Positions 47,162-56,488 of a stretch of 64,000 nucleotides of DNA are shown piece by piece. Below the pieces are notes generated by a model. It ran no database searches. It saw nothing but the letters and a program-made list of their open reading frames with translations, and had not been told where the DNA came from. The stretch lies in contig JACOUB010000024.1 of NCBI GenBank assembly GCA_016178015.1, forward strand, positions 1 to 64,000. Reading direction: 5' to 3'. Source of the DNA: Methylocystis sp. (GTDB lineage Bacteria > Pseudomonadota > Alphaproteobacteria > Rhizobiales > Beijerinckiaceae). Numbering within the stretch: position 1 is the first letter of the stretch; each line of letters starts with the position of its first letter. The translations under genes and the position numbers were made by a program.

Positions 47162-47305
47162 CCCGTCATGCCCGCGCTTGTCGCGGGCATCCACGCCGTG
47201 ACGCCGCAATGCGATTCAAAAAAAAATAAGCGTAACGTTTTCGCTATTCGGCATTGTTGCGCAACGTCTCGGCGTGGATGGCCGGGACGAGCCCGGCCAT
47301 GACGT
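47162..47305. repeat. paired intergenic inverted repeats (CGTCATGCCCGCGCTTGTCGCGGGCATCCACGCC / GTGGATGGCCGGGACGAGCCCGGCCATGACG)
   Basis: Same pair type as 23468-23613. Confidence 0.75.
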
Positions 47306-47341
47306 GCGGCGGAGGCCGAAGACGCGCCGCTCGCCTCGCCC

Positions 47342-48610
47342 TCACGCGTTCATCGACTCGAAGAAGTTCGCATTGCCCTTCGGCGTCTCCCGCAATTTGC
47401 CGAGCAGGAACTCGATGGCGTCAACCGTCCCCATCGGATTGAGGATACGCCGGAGCACATACATCTTCTTGAGAATGTCGGGCGGCACCAACAGCTCTTC
47501 TTTGCGCGTTCCCGAACGGGTGATGTCGATCGCCGGGAAGGTGCGCTTGTCGGCGACCTTGCGATCGAGAATGATTTCCGAATTGCCGGTTCCCTTGAAC
47601 TCCTCGAAAATCACTTCGTCCATGCGCGAACCGGTGTCGATCAACGCGGTGGCGATGATGGTCAAGGAGCCACCCTCTTCGATGTTGCGCGCCGCGCCGA
47701 AGAAGCGCTTCGGCCGTTGCAAGGCGTTGGCGTCGACGCCGCCGGTCAGCACCTTGCCCGAGGACGGAACGACGGTGTTGTAAGCGCGGCCCAGACGCGT
47801 GATGGAATCGAGCAGGATCACCACATCGCGGTGGTGTTCGACGAGGCGCTTGGCTTTCTCGATCACCATTTCCGCAACCTGCACGTGACGCACGGCGGGT
47901 TCGTCGAAGGTCGACGACACCACCTCGCCGTGCACCGAGCGCTGCATGTCGGTGACTTCCTCGGGACGCTCGTCGATGAGCAAGACGATGAGATAACACT
48001 CCGGGTGATTGGCGGTCACCGACTGGGCGATATTTTGGAGGAGCACCGTCTTGCCGGTGCGCGGCGGCGAGACGATCAAGGCGCGCTGACCCTTGCCGAT
48101 CGGCGACACCAGATCGATGACGCGGGCCGACAGATCCTTTTTGGTCGGATCGTCGATCTCGAGCTTCAATCGCTCGTCTGGATAGAGCGGGGTGAGATTG
48201 TCGAAGGGAACCTTGTGCCTGACTTTTTCGGGGTCCTCGAAATTGATCGAGTTCACTTTGAGCAGGGCGAAGTAACGTTCGCCTTCCTTCGGACTGCGGA
48301 TCATGCCCTCGACTGTATCGCCGGTGCGCAATCCAAACCGCCGAATCTGCGACGGAGAAACATAAATATCGTCTGGCCCGGCAAGGTAATTGGCGTCCGG
48401 CGAACGCAGAAAACCAAACCCGTCCTGCAGCACCTCAACGACGCCCTCGCCGACGATTTCGACGTCACGGCCGGCAAATTGCTTGAGAACGGCAAACATC
48501 AGCTCCTGCTTACGCAACAGCGAAGCGTTCTCGACCTCGTGCTCCTCGGCAAACTCGAGAAGTTCGGTGGCCGATTTGGACTTCAAGTCTTGAAGCTTAA
48601 TTTCCGCCAT
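47342..48610 (-). CDS. rho: transcription termination factor Rho
   Basis: [44 protein letters not shown]...[31 protein letters not shown]. Confidence 0.98.
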   Translation of the reverse strand: MAEIKLQDLKSKSATELLEFAEEHEVENASLLRKQELMFAVLKQFAGRDVEIVGEGVVEVLQDGFGFLRSPDANYLAGPDDIYVSPSQIRRFGLRTGDTVEGMIRSPKEGERYFALLKVNSINFEDPEKVRHKVPFDNLTPLYPDERLKLEIDDPTKKDLSARVIDLVSPIGKGQRALIVSPPRTGKTVLLQNIAQSVTANHPECYLIVLLIDERPEEVTDMQRSVHGEVVSSTFDEPAVRHVQVAEMVIEKAKRLVEHHRDVVILLDSITRLGRAYNTVVPSSGKVLTGGVDANALQRPKRFFGAARNIEEGGSLTIIATALIDTGSRMDEVIFEEFKGTGNSEIILDRKVADKRTFPAIDITRSGTRKEELLVPPDILKKMYVLRRILNPMGTVDAIEFLLGKLRETPKGNANFFESMNA

Positions 48611-48895
48611 ATGGGACAATCCTCAAACGTCGGGAGGGGCAGATCGGAGGGGATGAGCTGTGGCAGACCGAGCGCGATCGGGCTTCGGAAACGCCGAATG
48701 AACTCCGGCGGTCGTTACAACGAGCATCTGCCTGAAGTGAACGCTTACGCAATTAGACGGTTTCAAGTCCAAAAGCAAGGCGCTGTCCGGGCTCGGTTGC
48801 GTGGTCTCGGCAATTTTCATTCTGGCGCCGGGGCCGCCGTGGCCAGCCGCGCATCCGATCACGGGACGGACGCGACGGCCAACCGCCGATTGGTC

Positions 48896-49318
48896 CTAAA
48901 ATGGTTTGACGACGACGAGTATGACGACGCCGATCATCAGAAGCGTCGGAATTTCATTGAGGATACGGAAAAAACCGGTGGAATGCCGGTTGTGATCGCG
49001 GGCAAAAACCCCTGCCAAGAAAACATAATAGAAATGCAGGAACGTTAAGACGACGACGAGCACAAGTTTGGCATGTAGCCATAGTGAATGTTCCAACCCT
49101 CCACGTATAATAAGACTGAGGCCCGCCAGCCACGCCACCACCATCGCTGGAGTCATGATAAAACGCGACAATCGTCGCTCCATTTGCTTAAACGTATCGG
49201 ATTGAACGCCTGGCCCAACTTGCGAATGATAGACGAACAGTCTCGGCAAATAGAGCATTCCAGCCATCCAAGCAATAACGGCGATTACATGCAGCGCTTT
49301 TATCCAAAGATACATCAA
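48896..49318 (-). CDS. hemJ: protoporphyrinogen oxidase HemJ
   Basis: MYLWIKALHVIAVIAWMAGMLYLPRLFVYHSQVGPGVQSDTFKQMERRLSRFIMTPAM. Confidence 0.96.
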   Translation of the reverse strand: MMYLWIKALHVIAVIAWMAGMLYLPRLFVYHSQVGPGVQSDTFKQMERRLSRFIMTPAMVVAWLAGLSLIIRGGLEHSLWLHAKLVLVVVLTFLHFYYVFLAGVFARDHNRHSTGFFRILNEIPTLLMIGVVILVVVKPF

Positions 49319-50356
49319 TCAGCCTCTTCCTGCACGAACGCGCTCCACCAATCTCGTCACATGCCCAATCGGCGTTTCCGGCAATATCCCATGACCGAGA
49401 TTGAATATATGAGGATGCCCGCGAAGCGCGAGAACAATTGAGTCGATTTGCCGATCGAGCGCTTCGCCTCCCGCAACCAAAGCCAAAGGATCCAAATTGC
49501 CTTGCAAAGCGACTTTGTTTGAACAGTTGGCCGCGGCCCATGCCGGATCGATCGACGTATCCAAACTCAGAGCATCGGCGCCGAGCAGGCGCGCCAGAGC
49601 CGGCGCGCGCCCCCCAGCGCCACGGACGAACGTGATCACCGGAACGTCCGGTTTTTTCGCTCTTACGGATTCGACGATTTTTTTCACTGGCGCACATACC
49701 CATTTCTCGAATTCGGTCGGCGCCAACACGCCTGCCCAAGTATCAAAAATCTGAATCACATCCGCCCCGGCTTCGATTTGCCGCAGCAGATAGGAGACCG
49801 ACGCCTCGACAAGCCGAGCGATCAGTTCCGCAAAAGCAGCCGGAAACCGATAGGCGAACAACCGCGCCGGCGCCTGATCGCTCGTGCCGCGCCCAGCAAC
49901 CATGTAGCTCGCAACCGTCCAGGGAGCGCCGCAAAAACCAATCAACGCTTTTGAATTGGGAAGTTCGCCTTTGACCCGCTCAATCGTCTCGAATGTCGGC
50001 GCCAATCGTTCGACATCAAAATGCTCTCGTAGCCGCGAGAGATGAGCCGGTTCGCTAATCGCTTCCAATCGCGGCCCCGCTCCTGATTCGAACGACACCT
50101 CTTGCCCCAACGCGTGCGGGATAACCAAAATATCGCTGAACAAAATAGCTGCGTCGAAATCAAAACGCCTGACCGGCTGCAGCGTAACTTCCGCGGCGAC
50201 GGCTGGCGTATAACAAAATTCGAGAAAACTCCCTATTTTACCGCGAAGCTCTCGATATTCCGGAAGATACCGGCCAGCCTGACGCATCAACCAAATCGGC
50301 GGGATATCTCTCGCCTCCCCACGCAAGACGGCAATGAGCGGTTTTTCGTTCTGCAT
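49319..50356 (-). CDS. hemE: uroporphyrinogen decarboxylase
   Basis: PLIAVLRGEARDIPPIWLMRQAGRYLPEYRELRGKIGSFLEFCYTPAVAAEVTLQPVRRFDFDAAILFSDILVIPHALGQ. Confidence 0.98.
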   Translation of the reverse strand: MQNEKPLIAVLRGEARDIPPIWLMRQAGRYLPEYRELRGKIGSFLEFCYTPAVAAEVTLQPVRRFDFDAAILFSDILVIPHALGQEVSFESGAGPRLEAISEPAHLSRLREHFDVERLAPTFETIERVKGELPNSKALIGFCGAPWTVASYMVAGRGTSDQAPARLFAYRFPAAFAELIARLVEASVSYLLRQIEAGADVIQIFDTWAGVLAPTEFEKWVCAPVKKIVESVRAKKPDVPVITFVRGAGGRAPALARLLGADALSLDTSIDPAWAAANCSNKVALQGNLDPLALVAGGEALDRQIDSIVLALRGHPHIFNLGHGILPETPIGHVTRLVERVRAGRG

Positions 50357-50509
50357 GGTTTCGACTCTGATATCTCGGCGTTGTGACCAAACCCCCCGCA
50401 CGCCAGATGCTCGAGCGCCGAAAGAGTTAGTGCGACCCCATTTGTGCGAGACGATGAGAAATCCGTCTAAAGTCCGTAGCCAACGAACTATCGCAATCCT
50501 AAATAAAAA

Positions 50510-50700
50510 CAAAATTTAATATCTAAAGACATTTTTTACTATTATAGCCCCGCAAATCGCGATGATTAATTTTCGTTAACCATTTTTCCACCGACGATCG
50601 TTTATTGATCAACTCTTCGAGGGTTTTGCCACAGCTGTGGATATCCTCGAGTTTGCAATTTATTCCCAATATCTTACGCGAGAGCCAGCCGGTGCGTCGC
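50510..50700. other. oriC: candidate chromosomal replication origin (AT-rich hemE-maf intergenic region)
   Basis: Strikingly AT-rich gap; head-to-head DnaA-like 9-mers TTTGCCACA (50625-50633) and ATATCCACA (reverse strand, 50636-50644); TTAATTTTCGTTAA; flanked by hemE and maf with parABS nearby. Confidence 0.55.
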
Positions 50701-50882
50701 CATCATTTTTGTCGTGAATTGCGCATTGTCGATGTGCGGCGTTCGATCTGGACTGACAGGACTCCTCCTGTTGATCGGTTCGCTCGCTTATACCCGGTTT
50801 GCCACAATAAACGCCTTTTGGCCTTATTCCGTCCCCGCTATGCTGAGGTTTCCCCGGCGGTTGTGCGCTCGAGACACCAACG

Positions 50883-51521
50883 ATGACGTTATCGTCCGCT
50901 TTGCAATCTGCTTTCTGGTTCGATTCGCGCCCCTTGGTTCTCGCCTCGAAGAGCAAGGGCCGGCGGCTCGCATTGGAACAAACCGGCATCCCCTTCATCG
51001 TTCGTCCGGTGGAGTTTGACGAGCGCTTAAGCGAGCGGGAGATTTTGCAACAGGGCAAGGGCGCCGATGAGGTCGCCAAGCGATTGGCCAGAGGCAAAGC
51101 GATCGAGGCGTCGCGGAGTGAAAAAGGCAGTCTCGTGCTCGGCGCCGATCAGCTTGCAAGTTGTGAAAACCGGCTTTTTGGCAAGCCGGCCACGATCGAA
51201 CAAGCCGCCGAACACCTCCGATTTTTATCCGGCCGTACGCACCGGCTTCATTCGGCGGCCTTGCTCGTTCGCGATGGCGCGGTTCTGTTCGAAACCGTTT
51301 GTCACGCCGACTTGCGGATGCGATTGTTCGACGCCGGTTTTATCGCTAAATATCTTGCCGTGGTCGGTTCCGACGCGCTCGCCAGCGCCGGCGCTTATCA
51401 GGCGGAAGGCTTCGGGGTTCACTTGTTCGAGCAGATCACGGGAGATCATTGGACGATTTTGGGTTTGCCTTTGCTTCCCATTCTTGCCGCTTTGCGGCGC
51501 GAAGGAGTGCTTCTCGCCTGA
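50883..51521 (+). CDS. maf: Maf-family nucleotide pyrophosphatase
   Basis: PLVLASKSKGRRLALEQTGIPFIVRPVEFDER...LVLGADQLASCENRLFGKPATIEQAAEHLRFLSGRTHRLHSA. Confidence 0.93.
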   Translation: MTLSSALQSAFWFDSRPLVLASKSKGRRLALEQTGIPFIVRPVEFDERLSEREILQQGKGADEVAKRLARGKAIEASRSEKGSLVLGADQLASCENRLFGKPATIEQAAEHLRFLSGRTHRLHSAALLVRDGAVLFETVCHADLRMRLFDAGFIAKYLAVVGSDALASAGAYQAEGFGVHLFEQITGDHWTILGLPLLPILAALRREGVLLA

Positions 51522-51569
51522 GTTTTTCATAAGCCGCCTATGGTTTCCTTCGGACGAGCCTCGACGAAC

Positions 51570-52175
51570 ATGCTGCTCATTGGTCTCACGGGTTCAATCG
51601 GCATGGGAAAATCGACGACGGCGGAATTATTTCGCGCCGAAGGCGCGCCTGTTTACGACGCCGATGAAGCCGTTCGTGAAATCTATCGTGGTCCTGCCGC
51701 GACGGAAATCGAAAAACTGTTTCCGGGAACGGTTGTCGATGGCGCAGTCGATCGTCAAAAGCTCGCAACGCGCGTGGTCGGCGACGCCGACGCCCTGCGC
51801 CGTCTCGAACATCTCGTTCATCCGCTCGCCTTGGCGGCGCGCAACAATTTTATCCAGTCATGCCAAAATCGCAGCGAGAAATTCGCCGTGCTCGATATTC
51901 CTCTGCTGTTCGAAACCGGAGCCGACGCGGATGTCGATGCGGTTGTCGTCGCTTCAGCGTCAGAGGATGCGCAAAGGGCCAGAGTGTTGGCGCGGCCCGA
52001 TATGACAGAGCAGAAGTTGGCGGCCTTGCTTGCACGACAACTTGCTGATAGCGAAAAACGCCGCCGCGCCGATTTTATCGTGCATACCGACCGCGGCCTC
52101 GATTTTGCGCGTGAAGAAGTTCGTGCGATTCTCCGGATGCTCGGAGCGCGAAAACCGCGGTCGGATGAAATGTAA
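51570..52175 (+). CDS. coaE: dephospho-CoA kinase
   Basis: MLLIGLTGSIGMGKSTTAELFRAEGAPVYDADEAVREIYRG. Confidence 0.97.
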   Translation: MLLIGLTGSIGMGKSTTAELFRAEGAPVYDADEAVREIYRGPAATEIEKLFPGTVVDGAVDRQKLATRVVGDADALRRLEHLVHPLALAARNNFIQSCQNRSEKFAVLDIPLLFETGADADVDAVVVASASEDAQRARVLARPDMTEQKLAALLARQLADSEKRRRADFIVHTDRGLDFAREEVRAILRMLGARKPRSDEM

Positions 52176-52203
52176 AAAACGGGACTTGAAGAGCGATTCC
52201 TCC

Positions 52204-52896
52204 ATGCGCGAGATTGTTCTCGATACGGAAACAACCGGACTGAACCCTACAAGCGGCCATCGCGTCGTGGAAATCGGCGCAGTGGAAATCTGCAATCTCA
52301 TCCCCACCGGCCGATCGTTTCATGTCTATCTGGATCCGGAACGCGACATGCCCGAGGATGCGTTCAAGGTTCATGGCTTATCGGGCGCGTTCCTCGCGGG
52401 CCAGAAAAAATTTAGCGAAATCGCCGGGCGCCTTCTCGATTTTTTTGAGGACTCGCAACTCGTCATTCATAATGCCGAATTCGACATTCGTTTCTTGAAT
52501 GCAGAGTTGACTCTCGCCGATTTGCCTTGCATCGGCATGGAGCGGGCGATCGATACGCTCGCCATGGCGCGCCGACGTCATCCGGGCGCCCCCAATTCTC
52601 TCGACGCGCTTTGCGCTCGCTATCGAATCGATACGTCGCGGCGCGAAAAGCACGGCGCTCTGCTCGACGCCAGTCTGCTTGCCGAGGTCTACGCCGAACT
52701 GATGGGCGGGCGGCAGGCGGCATTTTCTTTACAATCAGTTGGCGTCGCAACGGTCAACGCAGGCGGCGATCTCCTGCGTCATCGACATCAGCCTCTTGCT
52801 GGTCGCTTGACGCCTGCCGAGCTCGAAGCGCATCGAAATCTCGTGTCCGGCTTGGGCAAGACGCCCATTTGGAAACGTTATGAGTCGGATGAATGA
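52204..52896 (+). CDS. dnaQ: DNA polymerase III epsilon subunit
   Basis: MREIVLDTETTGLNPTSGHRVVEIGAVEICNLIPTGRSFHVYLDPERDMPEDAFKVHGLSGAFL. Confidence 0.97.
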   Translation: MREIVLDTETTGLNPTSGHRVVEIGAVEICNLIPTGRSFHVYLDPERDMPEDAFKVHGLSGAFLAGQKKFSEIAGRLLDFFEDSQLVIHNAEFDIRFLNAELTLADLPCIGMERAIDTLAMARRRHPGAPNSLDALCARYRIDTSRREKHGALLDASLLAEVYAELMGGRQAAFSLQSVGVATVNAGGDLLRHRHQPLAGRLTPAELEAHRNLVSGLGKTPIWKRYESDE

Positions 52897-52922
52897 CGTA
52901 TTTCGTTTAATTCGCCATAGGA

Positions 52923-53411
52923 TCAATTTGCCGACGCGACGTTCTCAGCGGCTGCTTGAGCGGCCTTTTGCTGATAGAGCATGACGAAGTCGATGGGATC
53001 GATATAGAGAGGCGGAAAGCCGCCGTTTTTTGTGGCCTCGGCGACGATCTGGCGCACGAATGGGAACAGCAGCCGGGGGCATTCGATCATCACGACGGGA
53101 TGCACCTGCTCGGTGGGAATGTTCAACAGTCGGAACACGCCGGCGTAATCGACGTCCAACTTGAACAACAGGCCGGCGCCTTCGCCGGCGGAAGCGTCCA
53201 AATTGATCGAAACCTCGAAATCCGTCGGGTCGAGTTGCTTGGCGTTCACATTGACCTGAATGGCGATATTGGGGCTCTTTTCCTGCGGACCCAGAGAGCG
53301 CGGCGCATTCGGGTTCTCGAACGAGAAATCTCTTAAGTATTGCACCAACGCATTGAGTCTTGGAGCCGTATCGGCGCTAGCGCCGTTGCCGTTGGCGTTT
53401 ATGTCCGTCAT
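52923..53411 (-). CDS. secB: protein-export chaperone SecB
   Basis: ALVQYLRDFSFENPNAPRSLG...IAIQVNVNAKQLDPTDFEVSINLDA...LFKLDVDYAGVFRLLNIPTEQVHPVVMIECPRLLFPFVRQIVAEATKNGGFPPLYIDPIDF. Confidence 0.97.
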   Translation of the reverse strand: MTDINANGNGASADTAPRLNALVQYLRDFSFENPNAPRSLGPQEKSPNIAIQVNVNAKQLDPTDFEVSINLDASAGEGAGLLFKLDVDYAGVFRLLNIPTEQVHPVVMIECPRLLFPFVRQIVAEATKNGGFPPLYIDPIDFVMLYQQKAAQAAAENVASAN

Positions 53412-53554
53412 AGGCGCTCTCCTTGCCGAATGATTTCGCTCTGGCGTCGCTTGAGGATTGGCGAGCCGAAACCGGTCCGGACGTCGCCGCCCGCTTAACA
53501 CGTGCGTAACGGACGAACAAGCCGCGCGCCGTTCACTCGAATTGAGTCCGTTCT

Positions 53555-53977
53555 TTAGCGCTGGTGGTCCAAACTCTTCCATTCATTGGGCGGCAAATCT
53601 ATGACCAGCTGCCTTGTTTTGAGCCCACGCCGTTGGCGCAGGCGGTTGGCGAGCGCCGCGCGGATCGACGGCGCCTTCAGCGCGAGACCGACCAAATCGG
53701 AGGCGAAACCTGGCAAGATCAACAGAACCGAGCCGATCGCCTCCAGCGCGTTCTCGAGCATGTTTCCGCCGAGTTTGATCGGCGCGCGTGGCTGAGAAAG
53801 ACGCCAACGCAGATAGGCGAACAGACGCTTGACGTCCGCAAGGCCAAGAACAGTCGTGGCGACGCCCAGAGCGATTGCCGCGAGGAGCCCTAAAAACTGG
53901 ACGACGAGCACGAAGGCCACCACTTCCGTGATCAGCCATGCCGTCAAGGCGAAGGCGACAAATTTCGATCTCTTCAC
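53555..53977 (-). CDS. fxsA: FxsA family protein
   Basis: VAFVLVVQFLGLLAAIALGVATTVLGLADVKR...GNMLENALEAIGSVLLILPGFASDLVGLALKAPSIR. Confidence 0.85.
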   Translation of the reverse strand: MKRSKFVAFALTAWLITEVVAFVLVVQFLGLLAAIALGVATTVLGLADVKRLFAYLRWRLSQPRAPIKLGGNMLENALEAIGSVLLILPGFASDLVGLALKAPSIRAALANRLRQRRGLKTRQLVIDLPPNEWKSLDHQR

Positions 53978-54087
53978 GCCGTCAAGGTCCTGTCGGTTGG
54001 CGCGACGCAGCCACCCTGGGGGTTGATTCGTGACATGCGGGGCGCAACATGATACCCGACAATGCTCTTAGCTGGGAGTGACGCGCG

Positions 54088-54825
54088 TTGCCAATCCATG
54101 ATTCCCTCGATCCCTCCATTCTCTCCTTCGATCCGTCGATCCTGGTCTTTGCCGCGCTCGCGGTGTTCGTGATTTGGAAGTTGCGGGCGGTTTTGGGCGT
54201 GCGGACCGATCGGGAGAAGCCCGCGCCGGGTCGCTTTTCGTTACCGGGACAGCGTCCGCCGGCTGCGCCGAGCCTGGTTCCGCCGCCTGGAGCGGCGCCG
54301 GCCGCCGGCCTCGCGCCGGCGCTTGCCGAACAGAACCTTGAGCGTTGGAAAGGGTTGGCCGAGCCGGGCGGGGGCGCCTGGGCGGGGCTCGACGCCATAG
54401 CGGACGTTGACCGCAGGTTTTCTGGTGCAGCCTTCATCGACGGCGCGCGCAACGCTTACGAGATGATCGTCATGGCGTTCGCCGCCGGCGATCGCGACGC
54501 CTTGCACAATCTCCTCGCCGAGGACGTGTTCGACAGTTTCGCTGGCGAGATCGCCGGGCGCGAACAGCGTGGCGAGAAGGCGGAGACGAAATTGGTCGCC
54601 ATCGATTCCGCGACGGTCGAGGATGCGCTGGTCGAGGGGCGAACCTGCCGAATTACCGTTCGGTTCGTCGCCAAGCTGATCACGGCGCGCCGCAATCGAG
54701 CCGGGGAAATCATCGAGGGCAGCCCGGATCAGCCGGTGGAGATCGTCGATATCTGGACTTTTGCGCATGAGGCCGGCGCGCGCGATCCGAACTGGAAACT
54801 CGTGGGCACGGAATCCGGAAATTAG
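54088..54825 (+). CDS. Tim44/TimA-like domain protein
   Basis: ADVDRRFSGAAFIDGARNAYEMIVMAFAAGDRDALHNLLAEDVFDSFAGEIAGREQRGEKAETKLVAIDSATVEDA. Confidence 0.93.
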   Translation: MPIHDSLDPSILSFDPSILVFAALAVFVIWKLRAVLGVRTDREKPAPGRFSLPGQRPPAAPSLVPPPGAAPAAGLAPALAEQNLERWKGLAEPGGGAWAGLDAIADVDRRFSGAAFIDGARNAYEMIVMAFAAGDRDALHNLLAEDVFDSFAGEIAGREQRGEKAETKLVAIDSATVEDALVEGRTCRITVRFVAKLITARRNRAGEIIEGSPDQPVEIVDIWTFAHEAGARDPNWKLVGTESGN

Positions 54826-54834
54826 GTTTTCCAC

Positions 54835-55947
54835 GTGCCGACTTTTGCCGATCTCGAACCGATTTCCTTCGACGCGATCGCCGGCTTCGCGCACGATCGT
54901 CTTGGCGAGGCGTTCGAGGCGTTTCTTCGCTCCGCGGCGCTGATCGCGGCCGGCGTTCCGGCGCAACGGCAAGGTCTGGCGGCGGACAGCGCGCTCGTTG
55001 CGGCGTGCTGCGCCGCTCTGAAGCTCGCCAAGAGTTCCCGCTCGGAGGCTGGCGCGCGCGCCTTCTTCACGACATGGTTCCGCCCTTTCAAACTGGCGGG
55101 GCGCGGCTTGGCGACCGCTTATTACGAGCCATTTGCCGAGGCAAGCTTAGCGCCGGACGCTGAATTTAGGGTTCCGGTTCTGGCGCGTCCGCACGATCTC
55201 GTGACCTTGAACGAGGCGCCGATTTGCGACGAGGAGGGGCGCCTCGCGACCAGCGCCCGGCGGCGCGCCGATGGCAAGCTGGAGCCCTATCCCGATCGGC
55301 GCGCCATCGAGGACGACGAAGGTTTCGAGCAGCGGCGCGCCATCGCCTATGTGCGCGATCGCGTCGAATTGTTCCTGATGCAGGTGCAGGGCTCGGCGCG
55401 ACTGCGGCTGCGCGATGGAAGCGTGGCGGCACTCACCTATGACGGGCGCAACGGGCGCCCCTATGCCTCCATCGGGCGCCTTCTCGTCGAGCGCGGTCTC
55501 ATGAGCGCCGGCGCCATGTCGCTTGCCGCGCTAAAAGCCAAGATCCGCGCCATGGGACTGGCGCCGGGCGCCCCGGGTCGGCTCTTGATGCAGGAAAATC
55601 GATCTTATGTATTCTTCCGTATCGACGATTCCGCCGAGCGGCGGTTGGGACCGATCGGGGGCGCAGGTTGCGCGCTGACGCCATGGCGATCCATCGCCGT
55701 CGACCGCTCTTTGTGGCCCTATGGCTTGCCGTTCTGGATCGCGACGCGCATTGCTTGGCGGGGGGATGAAGAAACGACGTTTGAGCGTCTCATGATCGCG
55801 CAAGATACGGGTTCGGCGATCTTAGGCCGCGCGCGCGCCGATCTCTTTTGCGGCGCCGGCGAGGGCGCCGGGAATGTTGCCGGACGCGTTCGCCACGCGG
55901 CCGATTTTATCGTCCTTCTGCCTTGCGTCGATGGAGGCGGAACATGA
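54835..55947 (+). CDS. mltA: membrane-bound lytic murein transglycosylase A
   Basis: TTWFRPFKLAGRGLATAYYEPFAEASLAPDAEFRVPVLARP...LFLMQVQGSARLRLRDGSVAALTYDGRNGRPYASIGRLL; GTG start. Confidence 0.95.
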   Translation: MPTFADLEPISFDAIAGFAHDRLGEAFEAFLRSAALIAAGVPAQRQGLAADSALVAACCAALKLAKSSRSEAGARAFFTTWFRPFKLAGRGLATAYYEPFAEASLAPDAEFRVPVLARPHDLVTLNEAPICDEEGRLATSARRRADGKLEPYPDRRAIEDDEGFEQRRAIAYVRDRVELFLMQVQGSARLRLRDGSVAALTYDGRNGRPYASIGRLLVERGLMSAGAMSLAALKAKIRAMGLAPGAPGRLLMQENRSYVFFRIDDSAERRLGPIGGAGCALTPWRSIAVDRSLWPYGLPFWIATRIAWRGDEETTFERLMIAQDTGSAILGRARADLFCGAGEGAGNVAGRVRHAADFIVLLPCVDGGGT

Positions 55948-56483
55948 GCGAGGCGCCTCGCGGGGGGTCGCGGTGGCGGATGCTGTCGGCGTCCGACGCC
56001 GAATTATGGGCGGCCGCCACGGCGGATGTTCGCCCATCGCGCGGCCGGCCGTCGAGGGTTCACACTCGGCCCGAGCTTGCGGCGCCGCCGCCCGAGCCGA
56101 AGACGAAGGCGGAAAAGCCGCGCCGACCGCCGCCGCCCACGCTTCTGGATCACCGCACCCAAACCAGGTTGCGACGCGGCGCGCTCGCCGTCGACGCCAA
56201 ACTCGATCTGCATGGTCTGCGCCAGGCGGAGGCGCAACGCGCTCTCGTGGATTTCCTGCGCCGCGCGCAAACGGGCGGCGCGCGCATGGCCATCGTCGTG
56301 ACCGGCAAGGGCTTTGGTCGGGAGGAGGGCGGCGTTTTGCGCCGGCTCGTTCCGATGTGGCTGCAAGCGCCAAATTTGCGCGATCTCGTCGTTGGGTTCG
56401 GCCAAGCGAATCGCGGCCACGGCGGCGAAGGCGCGCTCTATGTGCAAATCCGCCGCGCCGGCCGCGGCCGCAACAGGTCGTGA
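55944..56483 (+). CDS. Smr/MutS-C domain protein
   Basis: AKLDLHGLRQAEAQRALVDFLRRAQTGGARMAIVVTGKGFGREEGGVLRRLVPMWL. Confidence 0.93.
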   Translation: MSEAPRGGSRWRMLSASDAELWAAATADVRPSRGRPSRVHTRPELAAPPPEPKTKAEKPRRPPPPTLLDHRTQTRLRRGALAVDAKLDLHGLRQAEAQRALVDFLRRAQTGGARMAIVVTGKGFGREEGGVLRRLVPMWLQAPNLRDLVVGFGQANRGHGGEGALYVQIRRAGRGRNRS

Positions 56484-56488
56484 TGTGT

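Noticed and set aside
47717-49048. 443-aa plus-strand ORF
   Set aside because: Antisense to rho and hemJ; no recognisable domain.
50605-50886. 93-aa plus-strand ORF in the hemE-maf gap
   Set aside because: No recognisable family, overlaps the AT-rich candidate origin; more likely non-coding.
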